From assembly GCF_003253745.1 (NCBI RefSeq), contig NZ_MZXV01000062.1, forward strand, positions 248,001 to 312,000: a stretch of 64,000 bases of DNA. The letters are read 5' to 3'. This document shows, piece after piece, positions 41,536 through 50,718 of the stretch (within the stretch, counting starts at the first letter, position 1; the number at the start of each line of letters is the position of its first letter). Source of the DNA: Mesorhizobium kowhaii (GTDB lineage: Bacteria; Pseudomonadota; Alphaproteobacteria; Rhizobiales; Rhizobiaceae). Both the position numbers and the translations under genes were made by a program. The notes below the pieces were generated by a model. That model made no database searches. It was not told where the DNA came from and worked only from the letters and a program-made list of their open reading frames with translations.

Positions 41536-44097
41536 TCAGCTGCGCGGCTTGAGGTTCTCCGGGTCGTAGAGCGGCTTGTAGCCAACAGCGGCGACTTCGA
41601 CCGGATAGGTCTCGCCGAAATACTCGATGGCGAGCTTGCGGCCTTCCTGGGCATACGCCCACGGCAGATAGGCGAGACCGATGTTCTTGCCGATGGTCGG
41701 GCCATACGCCATCGACGTCGTGAACGACCGGCGGCCGAGTTCGTCGACCAGCGTTTCGCCCGTCTTCGGGTCCATCACCGGCATCGTGCCGACGGGGTAG
41801 CGGGCAACACCTTTCGCATCGACATTGCTGGTCATCACCAGCGTGCACAGCATGGCCGGCTGGTGCTCGCGGGCGCGGTACTCGACATGCTTGGCCTTGC
41901 CGCTGAAATCGTTCTCCTTGACCTTCGGGCGAGCAAGATCGGCTTCGACCAGATTGTACTCGGTCAGAAGATCGGCATTCTGCAGGCGCAGGCTCTTTTC
42001 CATGCGGCGGGTGTTGGCATAGGTCTCGACGCCAAAGGGCATCACGCCGGTCGAGCGCAACGCGTCCCAGACGGCCAAGCCGTCCTCGTAGCGCATATGC
42101 AGTTCCCAGCCTTGCTCGCCGACATAGGAGATGCGGAAGGCGGTGACGTCCTTGCCGCCGATCCTGACCGGTTTGATCGCCGCGAACGGGAAGTTCTCAA
42201 GCGAGAGCCCGTCCGGAGTCTCGACCACCTTCTGCAAGGTCGCCCGGGCGTTCGGACCCCAGATGCCGATGGTAACGAATTGCTCGGTCACATCCGTGAT
42301 CGTGACGTCGAAACCTTTGTCCTGCGCCGTGCGGCGCATGTACTGGAAGTCGCGCGGGCCGGCATCGGCGCCGTCGATCAAACGACAGCGGTCGGCCATG
42401 CGGATGACGGTAAAGTCGGCGCGCACCATGCCTTCCTCGTCGAGGAAGTGGGTGTAGATGCCCTTGCCGATGTTGTTGTCGCCGCCGATCTTGGCCGCGC
42501 ACAGCCATTCCAGCAGCGCGACATGATCCGGACCTTCGACGTCGTACATGGCGAAATGCGACAGGTTGACGATGCCGCAATCCTCGCTCATGGCGAGATG
42601 CTCGGCATTGGAGACGCGCCAGAAATGGCGATTGTCCCACTCGTTCTCGCGCACCGGCACGCGGTTGCCGTATTTTTCCAAAAGATGCTCGTTGGCGGCA
42701 TAGCCGTGGGCGCGCTCCCAGCCGCCGAGTTCCATGAAATAGCCGCCAAGTTCCTTCTCGCGCTCCCAGAACGGCGAGCGCCTGATGTTGCGGGCCTTGG
42801 AGAAGGGTTCGCGCGGATGCACAGCGGGATTGTAGACCTTCATCGCCGTCTCGGTGCAGCGATCCCAGATGAACTGCTCCTTGGTCTGGTGCGGATAGAA
42901 ACGCGCATAGTCGATGGCGTGGTGGTCGATCGAGGTGCGACCGTCGGTCATCCAGTCGGCGATCAGCTTGCCCATGCCGGGGCCGTCCTTGACCCAGATG
43001 GCGACGGCGTACCACAGGCCCCTCACCTTCTGGCTTTCGCCCATCGAAGGGCCGCCATCCGCCGTCACCTGTAGAAGTCCGTTGAAGGAATGGCTCTCGT
43101 TGTAGCCCAGTTCGCCCAGGATCGGCGTCAGCTCCATGGCGCGTTCGAGCGGTCCCAGGATCTGCTCCATGTCGAGATCGCGCTGCGAAGGCGAAAGCCG
43201 GGCCTGGTCCTTCTCCAGCAGGTCACGCGGATGGCAAAGGCGCGGATTGGTCTCTTCGTAATAGCCCCATTCGATCTGCCCGCCCTCGGCGGTCTTGGGA
43301 TCGCCGGTGTCGCGCATATAGGCCGAGTTGCCCTGGTCGCGCAGCAGCGGCCAGCCGATCTCCTTACCGGTGCCGGCGAACTCGTTGTACGGGCCAAAGA
43401 AGGTGAGCGGATGGTCGATTGGCATGACCGGCAGATCCTCGCCGACCATCTCCGCGATCAGCCGGCCCCAAATGCCGGCGCAGACGACCACGTAATCGGC
43501 CTCGATGGTGCCGCGGTCGGTCACCACGCCGGTGATGCGGCCATTCTTGACGACCAGCGATCTGGCCGGCGTGTTGGCGAAGGATTTGAGCTTGCCGGAG
43601 GCTTCCGCCTGGTCGACCAGCTTGCCGGCGACGGTCTGCGAGCGCGGGATGACGAGACCGGCATCGGGATCCCACAGGCCGCCCTGCACCATCTCTTCTT
43701 CGATCAGCGGAAATTTTTGCTTGATCTCGGCGGGTTCGATCAGGCGGGCGCGCGTGCCAAAAGCCTTGGCCGAGGCGATCTTGCGCTTGATCTCTTCCAT
43801 GCGGCTGTCGTCGCCGACGCGAGCCACTTCGAGGCCGCCGATGCGCGCGTAATGGCCCATCTTCTCATAGAAATCGATGGAGTAGAGCGTCGTCCAGCAG
43901 GACAGGAAATCATGGCTGGTCGTGTAGCAGAAGTCGGAGGCATGCGCCGTCGAGCCGATATCGGTCGGGATGCCGGACTTGTCGATGCCGACAATATCGT
44001 CCCAGCCGCGTTCGATCAGGTGATGGGCGATCGATGCGCCGACAATGCCGCCCAGGCCAACGATAACGACCTTCGCCTTTTTCGGAAACTCTGCCAT
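41536..44097 (-). CDS. FAD-dependent oxidoreductase with GcvT domain (second dimethylglycine/sarcosine dehydrogenase-type enzyme)
   Basis: An 853-residue protein. The flavin domain begins VVIVGLGGIVGASIAHHL and has GSTAHASDFCYTTS; the C-terminal GcvT folate domain starts around residue 430 and includes YVGEQGWELHMRYEDG. It is a paralogue of the 2745 enzyme, with different substrate-contact segments, so they probably use different N-methyl substrates. It is a single-gene transcript with its own terminator and the most complete GTCGC repeat 71 bp upstream. ATG 44097 was chosen over 44112 by the family start. Confidence 0.9.
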   Translation of the reverse strand: MAEFPKKAKVVIVGLGGIVGASIAHHLIERGWDDIVGIDKSGIPTDIGSTAHASDFCYTTSHDFLSCWTTLYSIDFYEKMGHYARIGGLEVARVGDDSRMEEIKRKIASAKAFGTRARLIEPAEIKQKFPLIEEEMVQGGLWDPDAGLVIPRSQTVAGKLVDQAEASGKLKSFANTPARSLVVKNGRITGVVTDRGTIEADYVVVCAGIWGRLIAEMVGEDLPVMPIDHPLTFFGPYNEFAGTGKEIGWPLLRDQGNSAYMRDTGDPKTAEGGQIEWGYYEETNPRLCHPRDLLEKDQARLSPSQRDLDMEQILGPLERAMELTPILGELGYNESHSFNGLLQVTADGGPSMGESQKVRGLWYAVAIWVKDGPGMGKLIADWMTDGRTSIDHHAIDYARFYPHQTKEQFIWDRCTETAMKVYNPAVHPREPFSKARNIRRSPFWEREKELGGYFMELGGWERAHGYAANEHLLEKYGNRVPVRENEWDNRHFWRVSNAEHLAMSEDCGIVNLSHFAMYDVEGPDHVALLEWLCAAKIGGDNNIGKGIYTHFLDEEGMVRADFTVIRMADRCRLIDGADAGPRDFQYMRRTAQDKGFDVTITDVTEQFVTIGIWGPNARATLQKVVETPDGLSLENFPFAAIKPVRIGGKDVTAFRISYVGEQGWELHMRYEDGLAVWDALRSTGVMPFGVETYANTRRMEKSLRLQNADLLTEYNLVEADLARPKVKENDFSGKAKHVEYRAREHQPAMLCTLVMTSNVDAKGVARYPVGTMPVMDPKTGETLVDELGRRSFTTSMAYGPTIGKNIGLAYLPWAYAQEGRKLAIEYFGETYPVEVAAVGYKPLYDPENLKPRS

Positions 44098-44162
44098 TGC
44101 CCGCGACTCCAAAGTGATAAAGCGGGCGGACTATAGGGCGGAGCGATGGGCCTGATGAAGCC

Positions 44163-44194
44163 TGTTTGCGACATTGGCAAAAAGCCGAGCGACC
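44163..44194 (-). promoter_or_regulatory. GTCGC direct repeat at 21-bp spacing, minus orientation
   Basis: GCGAC at 44168-44172 and 44189-44193 is the reverse complement of GTCGC, 21 bp apart. In gene orientation the downstream half reads GTCGCAAAC. The 31-bp block is 21/31 identical to that at 21280-21310. The site is 71-97 bp upstream of the minus-strand FAD/GcvT gene. Confidence 0.6.
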
Positions 44195-44257
44195 AGACAG
44201 GCGAATGCTTCACATCGGGCGCCTTGGGCGGTTCTCTTTTCGCTCGAAAAGATCAGC

Positions 44258-45016
44258 TCAGGCGAAGGCCCACACATCCTCGGCCTGGAAGCCGACCTGA
44301 TAGCCTGATGTCTTCAGCTTGACGACGACCTGGCCGATTTCGGCGGCCGGCAGCGCGCCGACCTCGACCTTGATCATGCCTGGGCGATAGCGCTTGAGGT
44401 CGAGCTGTTCGAAGACGACCCAGTCGGCGCCCTCGCAGTCGACGAGGAAGGCGTCGATATGGCTGATGCCGTTGCGGTCGAGCAGCGTCTGCAGCGTTTC
44501 CGACGGCACCTCGATATCCCTGAGATGCGGCGCGAACTTGTTGAAGTTGGCGTCAGCCTCGCCCCAGGCATTCTTGCCCGACATCAGATTGGTGTCGGTC
44601 ACCGACGAGCAGCCGATGAACTCGATCGGCAACGCGCCGGCCTCGAGCGCGGCGGCATCGAAGGTGTGGACGGTGATCGTGCCCTTCGTCTTGGTGACAG
44701 CCACCGGCTCGATGATGAACCGGCTCGTGTCGGGATAGTTGGCGCGCAGCCGTTTCTGATTGTACGGGATCGGCTCGACCAGCATGGCGCGTGCGCCAGC
44801 TATGCGGTGCAGCCACGGCGTGACGTCGTCGAACAGCGCACCGTCGCAGGCGCCGACATTGACCATCTGGAACGGTCGTCCCGATCCACCGAAGCGCGCC
44901 TTCAGCGCCGCCTTGGCCAGGAATTTTGTGCCGCGCAGCGACGGCCCGCGATCGAGAAGTCCACTGGGAAGACCGAGCGACAGAGCAATACGCGCCAGGT
45001 TGGATACGGAACTCAT
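44258..45016 (-). CDS. FkbM-family methyltransferase
   Basis: A 252-residue SAM-dependent methyltransferase. The SAM site is in MVNVGACDGALFDDVTP, and HIDAFLVDCEGADWVVFEQLDL is the FkbM hallmark. It probably methylates a saccharide. The start overlaps the stop of the preceding membrane protein gene by 4 bases, so the two are coupled. An apparent longer frame into the upstream gene is a different-frame coincidence. Confidence 0.85.
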   Translation of the reverse strand: MSSVSNLARIALSLGLPSGLLDRGPSLRGTKFLAKAALKARFGGSGRPFQMVNVGACDGALFDDVTPWLHRIAGARAMLVEPIPYNQKRLRANYPDTSRFIIEPVAVTKTKGTITVHTFDAAALEAGALPIEFIGCSSVTDTNLMSGKNAWGEADANFNKFAPHLRDIEVPSETLQTLLDRNGISHIDAFLVDCEGADWVVFEQLDLKRYRPGMIKVEVGALPAAEIGQVVVKLKTSGYQVGFQAEDVWAFA

Positions 45017-46245
45017 GACTTGTCTCCGGGAATGACGTGCAGGGCGGGGCGATGCTGGCCACGCGCCACTGTCGCCCACAGCGCCATCAGCGGCGTTGCC
45101 AGCAGCAGGAAAGGCGGGATCAGATTGGGGAAATAGATGCGTGTGTCGTGAATCGGGAACACGGCGAATTTCGCCAGCACGCCGAGCACCAGCGCCGCAA
45201 ACAGAATGCCGGCGCGGCGCTCGAGGCGGAAGCCGGCGCGGCCGGCCGCATGCCAGCCGGCCAACGCCAGCACCGACACGCCGACCCAGCTGTTCAGGCT
45301 GACGGCGCGCAGCAGGGACGTGGCAAACGCCCTGAGATAGGCAACGATCGAAAACGGTGGCTCGAACCCATCCATATTGTAATGCTGCTCGATGCTGGAG
45401 AACCACAGATGTGGCCACCAGCCGGGATGATGGGCCCAGTGCGAAATGGCGAAATAGGCGACGAAGGACGCGGCAAAGCCGGCCAGAGCGCCCCACGCCT
45501 TCTGCCGGAACACGACCAGCAACACGGCGAAAATGGCAAGGAAAACAATGTTGTCCGGCCGCGCCATGAAGGCGAGGAAGAGCAGGATCGCTGTTGCCGC
45601 CTCGCGGCCGCGGACATAGGCGTAAAGCCCGCCGAGGAACAGCGCCGAGCACAACAGATCGGGCGTCGAGGCGCGCGCCACGTCGCCGAAATCGGCCATG
45701 ATCAGCACCGCGCCGACCAGAGGCGCCAGCGCCAATGCCCGCTCCGAGCGCAGCCAGAGCAGTGCGATCGCGCCGAACAACAGCACGGAGAACACCGAGA
45801 CGAGCCGCATCGCCTCGACCGGCGACATCACCGAGCTCATCGTCGACAGGATCTCGGCATAGAGGAACTTGATCCGGTACATGCCGAGCAGCGAATGGAA
45901 GTCGGCGGCATTCTCCGCCATATGGTTGCGGAAGCCGCCGCCATCGTCGGTCAGCGTCTTGTAGTCGCCCGCCGACACGCCGGCCTTGACGGTGCTGTAG
46001 GCATAGTCGTGCAGCGCCTGCGCATCGGGATAGGCGCCTTCCTCGGCGATAGCGAGATAGGGCAGCATGTCCCAGTTGGCGTCCGGCATCACCCATGCCG
46101 TGAACGCCGTCAACAGGATGTAGAGCGCGAAAGCCGCCGCGCCGATGGGTGCTGCCAGCCGCGCATAGGTCCCCTCGCCCCACGCCAGGCCGGCCTCGGT
46201 GAGCCGGTCGAGCGGGTTTTTCGCAGCGGGAGACTTGGTCAGCAT
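45013..46245 (-). CDS. Polytopic membrane protein (glycosyltransferase-like)
   Basis: A 410-residue protein with about ten membrane helices. The early loop has DANWDMLPYLAI, and a long extracytoplasmic loop follows. The layout resembles GT-C type mannosyl/arabinosyltransferases but no catalytic signature can be confirmed. It is between FkbM and aminotransferase genes of a saccharide cluster, which supports a role in glycan assembly. ATG 46245 was chosen because the upstream reading is non-conserved and Ser/Arg-rich. Confidence 0.7.
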   Translation of the reverse strand: MLTKSPAAKNPLDRLTEAGLAWGEGTYARLAAPIGAAAFALYILLTAFTAWVMPDANWDMLPYLAIAEEGAYPDAQALHDYAYSTVKAGVSAGDYKTLTDDGGGFRNHMAENAADFHSLLGMYRIKFLYAEILSTMSSVMSPVEAMRLVSVFSVLLFGAIALLWLRSERALALAPLVGAVLIMADFGDVARASTPDLLCSALFLGGLYAYVRGREAATAILLFLAFMARPDNIVFLAIFAVLLVVFRQKAWGALAGFAASFVAYFAISHWAHHPGWWPHLWFSSIEQHYNMDGFEPPFSIVAYLRAFATSLLRAVSLNSWVGVSVLALAGWHAAGRAGFRLERRAGILFAALVLGVLAKFAVFPIHDTRIYFPNLIPPFLLLATPLMALWATVARGQHRPALHVIPGDKS

Positions 46246-46267
46246 GATTTTGCTCAGCGACCTTCGC

Positions 46268-47740
46268 TTAACGGACTTGGCTTTTGACGAAATCCTTGAC
46301 GATCGACACGATGCCGCGCGACAGCAGGCTGTCGAAAGCATCGACGAAGCGGTCGACATGCTCGCGCTGGCAGATCAGCGGCGGCTCGAGCCGGATGACG
46401 TTGCGATTGTATTCGGTAAAGGCGACGAGCACGTCGTAGTCACGCAGCAAGAGCGCGCCGACGAAGCCGGACAGCGAGCCTTTCAGCTTGTCGTCGAGCA
46501 CGCTGACGATCGGCCGCAGCACCATCGGCAAGGTCTGCGAGAAGTCATGGAACTCCAGCCCGACCATGAAACCCTTGCCGCGCACGTCCTTGATGATCTT
46601 GGGATATTTGTCCTTGAGCGCCTGCAGCCGCTGCAGCAGGTAGTCGCCGGTAACGGCGGCGTTGTCGATCAGCCCCTCGTCATAGAGCACGTTGAGCCCC
46701 TCGATCGAGGTGATGCAGGCCTCGCCCATCCCGCCGAAGGTCGCCATGGCATGGATCATCGCCGTCTTCGGCGTGCCATAGGCCTTCATATAGACTTCGC
46801 GTCGGGCAATCATTGCCCCGACCGCCGCCTTGCCGGCGCCAAGCGATTTGGCCAGCGCCGTCACATCCGGAACGACGCCATAATGCTCGAAGGCATAGAA
46901 GCGGCCCGAGCGGCCATAGCCGCACTGCACTTCGTCGGCGACCCACAGCACGCCATACTGGTCGCAGAGCGCGCGCAGCTTCTGCCAGTATTCGGCCGGA
47001 GCCTGGATGATGCCGCCGCCGCCCTGGATGGTTTCGAGCACGATGACGCCGACCTCCGGGTCGGAGCGGAACAGGCGCTCGACCGCCTCGATGTCGGCAA
47101 AGGGAATACGGACCGTATTGTCCGCCACCTTGAAGTCGGCGCGATAAAGCTGGCCGTCGGTGATGCCCAGCACGCCCTTGGTCTTGCCGTGGAAGGAATT
47201 CTCGGCATAGACGATTTTTGGCCGCTTCGGACCGGCGGCGCGCTCGGCGAGCTTGACCGCCGCTTCCATCGCCTCGGAGCCCGACGAGCCCAGGAACACC
47301 ATGTCGAGATCACCGGGTGAGCATTTGGCGATGTTGTGCGCCAGCGCCGCCGCATATTGCGACATGAAGGCGATGGCGATCTCCTGGCGCTTCTCCTCCT
47401 GGAATTTTCTGCGCGCTTCCAGAATGCGCGGATGGTTGTGGCCGAAGGCCAGCGAGCCGAAGCCGCCGAAGAAGTCGAGGATCTTGCGGCCGTTCTGGTC
47501 GATGTAGAACATGCCCTCGGCACGCTCGATCTTGATCTTGTGGAAGCCCAGCAGCTTCATGAAATGCAGCTGGCCAGGGTTGAGATGCGCCTTGAACAGG
47601 TCGGTCATGCGCGCGACGTCCATCGCCTTGGCCTGCTCGACGCTGATCAGGTCGGGCTTGGCGATGGTGACGGGCGACAGCGCCGGCGCGCCGACCATGG
47701 TGCGCGCGCTGGTCTGTTCGGGCTTGGCCATGATGGTCAT
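46268..47740 (-). CDS. Class III aminotransferase
   Basis: A 490-residue PLP enzyme of the acetylornithine/omega-amino acid aminotransferase group. PLP-phosphate and substrate segments are FLGSSGSEAMEAAVKLAERA and ENSFHGKTKGVLG, the Asp is in GVLWVADEVQCGYGRSG, and the catalytic Lys is in TALAKSLGAGKAAVGAMIA. An amino-sugar or amino-lipid role fits the cluster, but not determined. ATG 47740 has a good ribosome site (GGAG at 47744-47751); a longer start is unlikely. Confidence 0.9.
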   Translation of the reverse strand: MTIMAKPEQTSARTMVGAPALSPVTIAKPDLISVEQAKAMDVARMTDLFKAHLNPGQLHFMKLLGFHKIKIERAEGMFYIDQNGRKILDFFGGFGSLAFGHNHPRILEARRKFQEEKRQEIAIAFMSQYAAALAHNIAKCSPGDLDMVFLGSSGSEAMEAAVKLAERAAGPKRPKIVYAENSFHGKTKGVLGITDGQLYRADFKVADNTVRIPFADIEAVERLFRSDPEVGVIVLETIQGGGGIIQAPAEYWQKLRALCDQYGVLWVADEVQCGYGRSGRFYAFEHYGVVPDVTALAKSLGAGKAAVGAMIARREVYMKAYGTPKTAMIHAMATFGGMGEACITSIEGLNVLYDEGLIDNAAVTGDYLLQRLQALKDKYPKIIKDVRGKGFMVGLEFHDFSQTLPMVLRPIVSVLDDKLKGSLSGFVGALLLRDYDVLVAFTEYNRNVIRLEPPLICQREHVDRFVDAFDSLLSRGIVSIVKDFVKSQVR

Positions 47741-47804
47741 TTCAATCTCCTGTCTGCGCGCATGACCAGGATCGTGCGCAACGAAAGCTGTTTTTGCGAG
47801 CCCG

Positions 47805-48812
47805 CTATTCGGCGGGCACATGTTTGGTGGCGACGGCGTGACCGGCCTTCTTGGCCCGGTACTCGCTGTAGGCGGCGATCAGCATGTCCTCGTCGCGATA
47901 TTGCGGCACCCAGCCGAGTTGGCGCTCCGCCTTGGAGACGTCGAGCACGCACTCTTCGTCGGCAATCAGATATTGCTCCGGATCCATGATCGGCATGTTC
48001 ATCAGGTCGAGCAGGTCGAGCGTGCGCTTCACCGCCCAGCCCGGTGTCGGGATCAGGATCGATTTCGAACCGGCATGCCTGATCAGGTCGCCGAGCAGTT
48101 TCTTCACCGGCGGTGGGTTGAGCGAGCCCAGATTATAAGCCTCGTTCGGCACACCCGCCTTCCAGGCGGCACGCGCGGCCTCGGCGCAGTCGAACACCGA
48201 GATGAACTGATAGGGGTTTTTGCCCGAACCAATCATAGGAACCGGAAAACTCCAGTCGATCAGCTTGAACAGCTTTTCCAGAATGCCGAGCCTGCCCGGG
48301 CCGATGATCAGGCGCGGGCGAAACAGCGAGATCGACATGCCGCGCTTGCGCCATTCGGCTGCCAGTTCCTCCGTCTTCTGCTTCGACCAGCCATATTCGC
48401 CAAGCGGCGCGACCGGATGCTCCTCGGTCATCGGCTGGGTGACTGTGTGGCCGTAGATCATATCGGTCGTGTAGTGGACGAGCTTGGGCGCACCGGCCTT
48501 GTCCATCGCCTGCATGATGTGCTCGGTGCCATGGAAATTGACCGGAAAGAAGAAATCGTGCCGCTTGGCCCGCACCTGGATCGGCGACAGCATCTTGGCC
48601 GACAGGTTGTAGACCATGTCGTCGGCCTTCAGCCCAACCGCGGCGACCGAAGCCGGATCGGTGACATCGCACTTGATAAAGCGGACAGTGCGGTAATGCG
48701 GCAGGTCGCTCCTGGCGATGTCTGCGACGACAACCTCTTCACCATCGGCCACAAGCTTCGGGGCAAGGTGGCGGCCGACGAAACCGTCGCCACCGAAAAT
48801 CAAATGTCTCAT
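47805..48812 (-). CDS. NAD-dependent epimerase/dehydratase
   Basis: A 335-residue extended SDR. The glycine motif is HLIFGGDGFVGRHLAPKL, and YGWSKQKTEEL holds the Tyr-x-x-x-Lys catalytic pair. It most likely acts on a nucleotide sugar in the adjacent glycan cluster. The start overlaps the SMR-like gene stop by 4 bases (ATGA). Confidence 0.88.
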   Translation of the reverse strand: MRHLIFGGDGFVGRHLAPKLVADGEEVVVADIARSDLPHYRTVRFIKCDVTDPASVAAVGLKADDMVYNLSAKMLSPIQVRAKRHDFFFPVNFHGTEHIMQAMDKAGAPKLVHYTTDMIYGHTVTQPMTEEHPVAPLGEYGWSKQKTEELAAEWRKRGMSISLFRPRLIIGPGRLGILEKLFKLIDWSFPVPMIGSGKNPYQFISVFDCAEAARAAWKAGVPNEAYNLGSLNPPPVKKLLGDLIRHAGSKSILIPTPGWAVKRTLDLLDLMNMPIMDPEQYLIADEECVLDVSKAERQLGWVPQYRDEDMLIAAYSEYRAKKAGHAVATKHVPAE

Positions 48813-49240
48813 CGAATGATCTCGCTGTGAATCTTATCGGACGAAAGCGAAGCCGTTTCCTCCTCATGCACGCGCCCGCTTTGCGCGATGAGCACCGTGC
48901 CGACGCAGATGCAGGCGATGCCGGCGATGCGCCAGCCATTGAGATCCTCGCGGAAGACGAAATATGCGAAGATGGCAACGGCGACATAGGCGAGGCTGAG
49001 GAACGGATAGGCGAAGGAAAGCTCGACCTTGGACAGCACATAGAGGTGCGAGGCCATCGAGATGACGAAGGTGCACAGGCCGAGGAACACCCAGGGGCTG
49101 AAGACGATCTGCAACAGCTTGACCAGGGGATTGACGCCCTCGAACGAGATCGGCCCGAGCGACATCATGCCTTGCTTCAGCATCAGCTGCGCAGCGGCAT
49201 TGGTCATGACCGTAAAGAGAATGAAGACGATGTATTTCAT
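48809..49240 (-). CDS. Small multidrug-resistance/EamA-like membrane carrier
   Basis: A 143-residue four-helix protein: FTVMTNAAAQLMLKQGMM, VFLGLCTFVISMASHLYVLS, FLSLAYVAVAIFAYFVF, IAGIACICVGTVLIAQSG. Such half-sized EamA/ArnE-F-like carriers often flip lipid-linked sugars in this type of cluster. It ends in a polar tail. Overlap with the epimerase gene supports a shared pathway. Confidence 0.82.
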   Translation of the reverse strand: MKYIVFILFTVMTNAAAQLMLKQGMMSLGPISFEGVNPLVKLLQIVFSPWVFLGLCTFVISMASHLYVLSKVELSFAYPFLSLAYVAVAIFAYFVFREDLNGWRIAGIACICVGTVLIAQSGRVHEEETASLSSDKIHSEIIR

Positions 49241-49326
49241 GTGTTCCCAACCACCCCTTCACGCTTCCTATTACAAACCCGCAAACATTTCGTGAAGCCA
49301 CAAGAATGTTTTGAGTGAACTGTAGA

Positions 49327-49343
49327 GTTAGCGATACGCTAAC
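49327..49343. terminator. Small perfect hairpin GTTAGC-N5-GCTAAC
   Basis: GTTAGC (49327-49332) and GCTAAC (49338-49343) are inverted around GATAC, between the SMR-like gene and the DprE1-like gene, with A/T-rich flanks. It may be a weak terminator or an operator. Confidence 0.4.
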
Positions 49344-49364
49344 CAAGCTTATTTCAAATTTTAT

Positions 49365-50717
49365 CTATTCCGCAGCCTCGACGGCACTGCGCCGCATGTC
49401 GAGCTTCTTTGCCGTCCGCGCCCAGAATGACGACATGAAGGCGGGATCGCGAAGCGCCTCCAGCCGTGGCCATTCGGGAAAGGACGAAGCGAAGATGTCG
49501 GCGCCCATGCGGGCATCCTTGTAGGGGTTGACCGCGCCGCCGGCCTCGACCGTGATGCGATCGAGCTCCTGCAGCAGCGCCAGCGTCGCCGATCCCCTGT
49601 TGGGGAAATCCAGCGTCAGCGTGTAACCAGGACGCGGGAACGACAGCAGCGCCGGCGAACGGATGGAGCCGAAGCGTTTCAACACGGTGAGGAAGGACCC
49701 CTGCCCGGCTCGCCTTGCAGCCGCCAGCAGTGCCGGCACCGCCTCACGCGCCGCCTCTTCCGGCACCACGCTCTGGTGCTGGAAAAGCCCTTTCGGTCCG
49801 TAAAGCCGGTTCCAGTCGCGCACCCCGTCGAGCGGAAAGAAGAAGCCCTGGTATCCGACCTGGCGCGGCGCCGCAGACCGGCCCTTCTTCCACCGGTAGG
49901 CTGCATTGAAGGCGGTCAGGAACGGGCGGTTGAGGACATTGAAAGGCGGCCGGACCGGCACCGAGAGGGTGCCGCCGGCGCGCGAGGCGGCATGCGAGCC
50001 GTGCTCGGCGTGATTGCCGGTGAACAGCAGGCCGCGACCACTGTTGCGGCCGCCGGCCAGCTGATCGATCCAGGCGACCGCGTATTCATTGACCTGGTCG
50101 GCCGCCTCGGCCAGATCGAAAAATTCGCCGAGATCGCGAAACGGCGTCGCTGTCTCGACGATGTCGAGCGAAGGCACCCGCATCAGCCGGATCGAGGCCG
50201 AGAGGATGAGACCAGTCAGCCCCATGCCACCGATCGTCGCCCGAAACAGCCGGGCATTATCGGTCGCCGAACAGCGATAAGTCTTTCCGTTAGACCTGAG
50301 CAGCGTCAAGGTCTCGACATGGCAGCCGAAGGTGCCACGCCGGTGATGGTTCTTGCCATGCACGTCATTGGCGATGGCGCCGCCGAGCGTGACGAATTGG
50401 GTGCCTGGAATAACCGCCGGGAAGAGGCCGTAAGGGGCAGCGTGTGCGATGATGTCGGACAACAGCACCCCGCCATCGGCTTCAAGAAGGCCTGTCTCTG
50501 CGTTGAAGGCACGGATCCGGTTCAGGGATCGCATGTCGACGACCGTGCCGGCCTCGTTCTGGCAGGAATCGCCGTAGGAACGGCCGTTACCATAGGCGAG
50601 CAGCGACGCTGGCTTGGCCTGGCCGCCCTTCAGCAGCGCAATGCCATCGTCGGCACCGATCGCGCGTGGCGCCGGCGGCGTGGCAAGGCCAAAGCTCTGG
50701 AAGCGTTCGGCGGCCAT
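49365..50717 (-). CDS. DprE1-like FAD-binding oxidoreductase
   Basis: A 450-residue FAD-binding_4 protein resembling DprE1, the decaprenylphosphoryl-ribose 2'-oxidase of arabinan synthesis. GNGRSYGDSCQNEAGTVVDM, PAVIPGTQFVTLGGAIANDVHGKNHHRRGTF (spanning the FAD site) and the VNPYKDARMGADIF C-terminus fit. It follows the HAD-UbiA gene by 1 bp. The pair suggests synthesis of a polyprenyl-phosphate-linked D-arabinose or a similar sugar; the reductase partner is not obvious but the epimerase at 47805 is a candidate. Confidence 0.85.
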   Translation of the reverse strand: MAAERFQSFGLATPPAPRAIGADDGIALLKGGQAKPASLLAYGNGRSYGDSCQNEAGTVVDMRSLNRIRAFNAETGLLEADGGVLLSDIIAHAAPYGLFPAVIPGTQFVTLGGAIANDVHGKNHHRRGTFGCHVETLTLLRSNGKTYRCSATDNARLFRATIGGMGLTGLILSASIRLMRVPSLDIVETATPFRDLGEFFDLAEAADQVNEYAVAWIDQLAGGRNSGRGLLFTGNHAEHGSHAASRAGGTLSVPVRPPFNVLNRPFLTAFNAAYRWKKGRSAAPRQVGYQGFFFPLDGVRDWNRLYGPKGLFQHQSVVPEEAAREAVPALLAAARRAGQGSFLTVLKRFGSIRSPALLSFPRPGYTLTLDFPNRGSATLALLQELDRITVEAGGAVNPYKDARMGADIFASSFPEWPRLEALRDPAFMSSFWARTAKKLDMRRSAVEAAE

Positions 50718-50718
50718 C

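Noticed and set aside
40774..43074. Plus-strand 766-residue reading frame
   Set aside because: It is antisense to the DUF1194 and FAD/GcvT genes, which have clear domains and ribosome sites.
45017..46183. Apparent extension of the FkbM gene to a 641-residue protein
   Set aside because: The upstream residues are in a different frame from the membrane protein gene that covers this region and read as Arg/Gly-rich noise. The FkbM protein starts at 45016 with a 4-base overlap.
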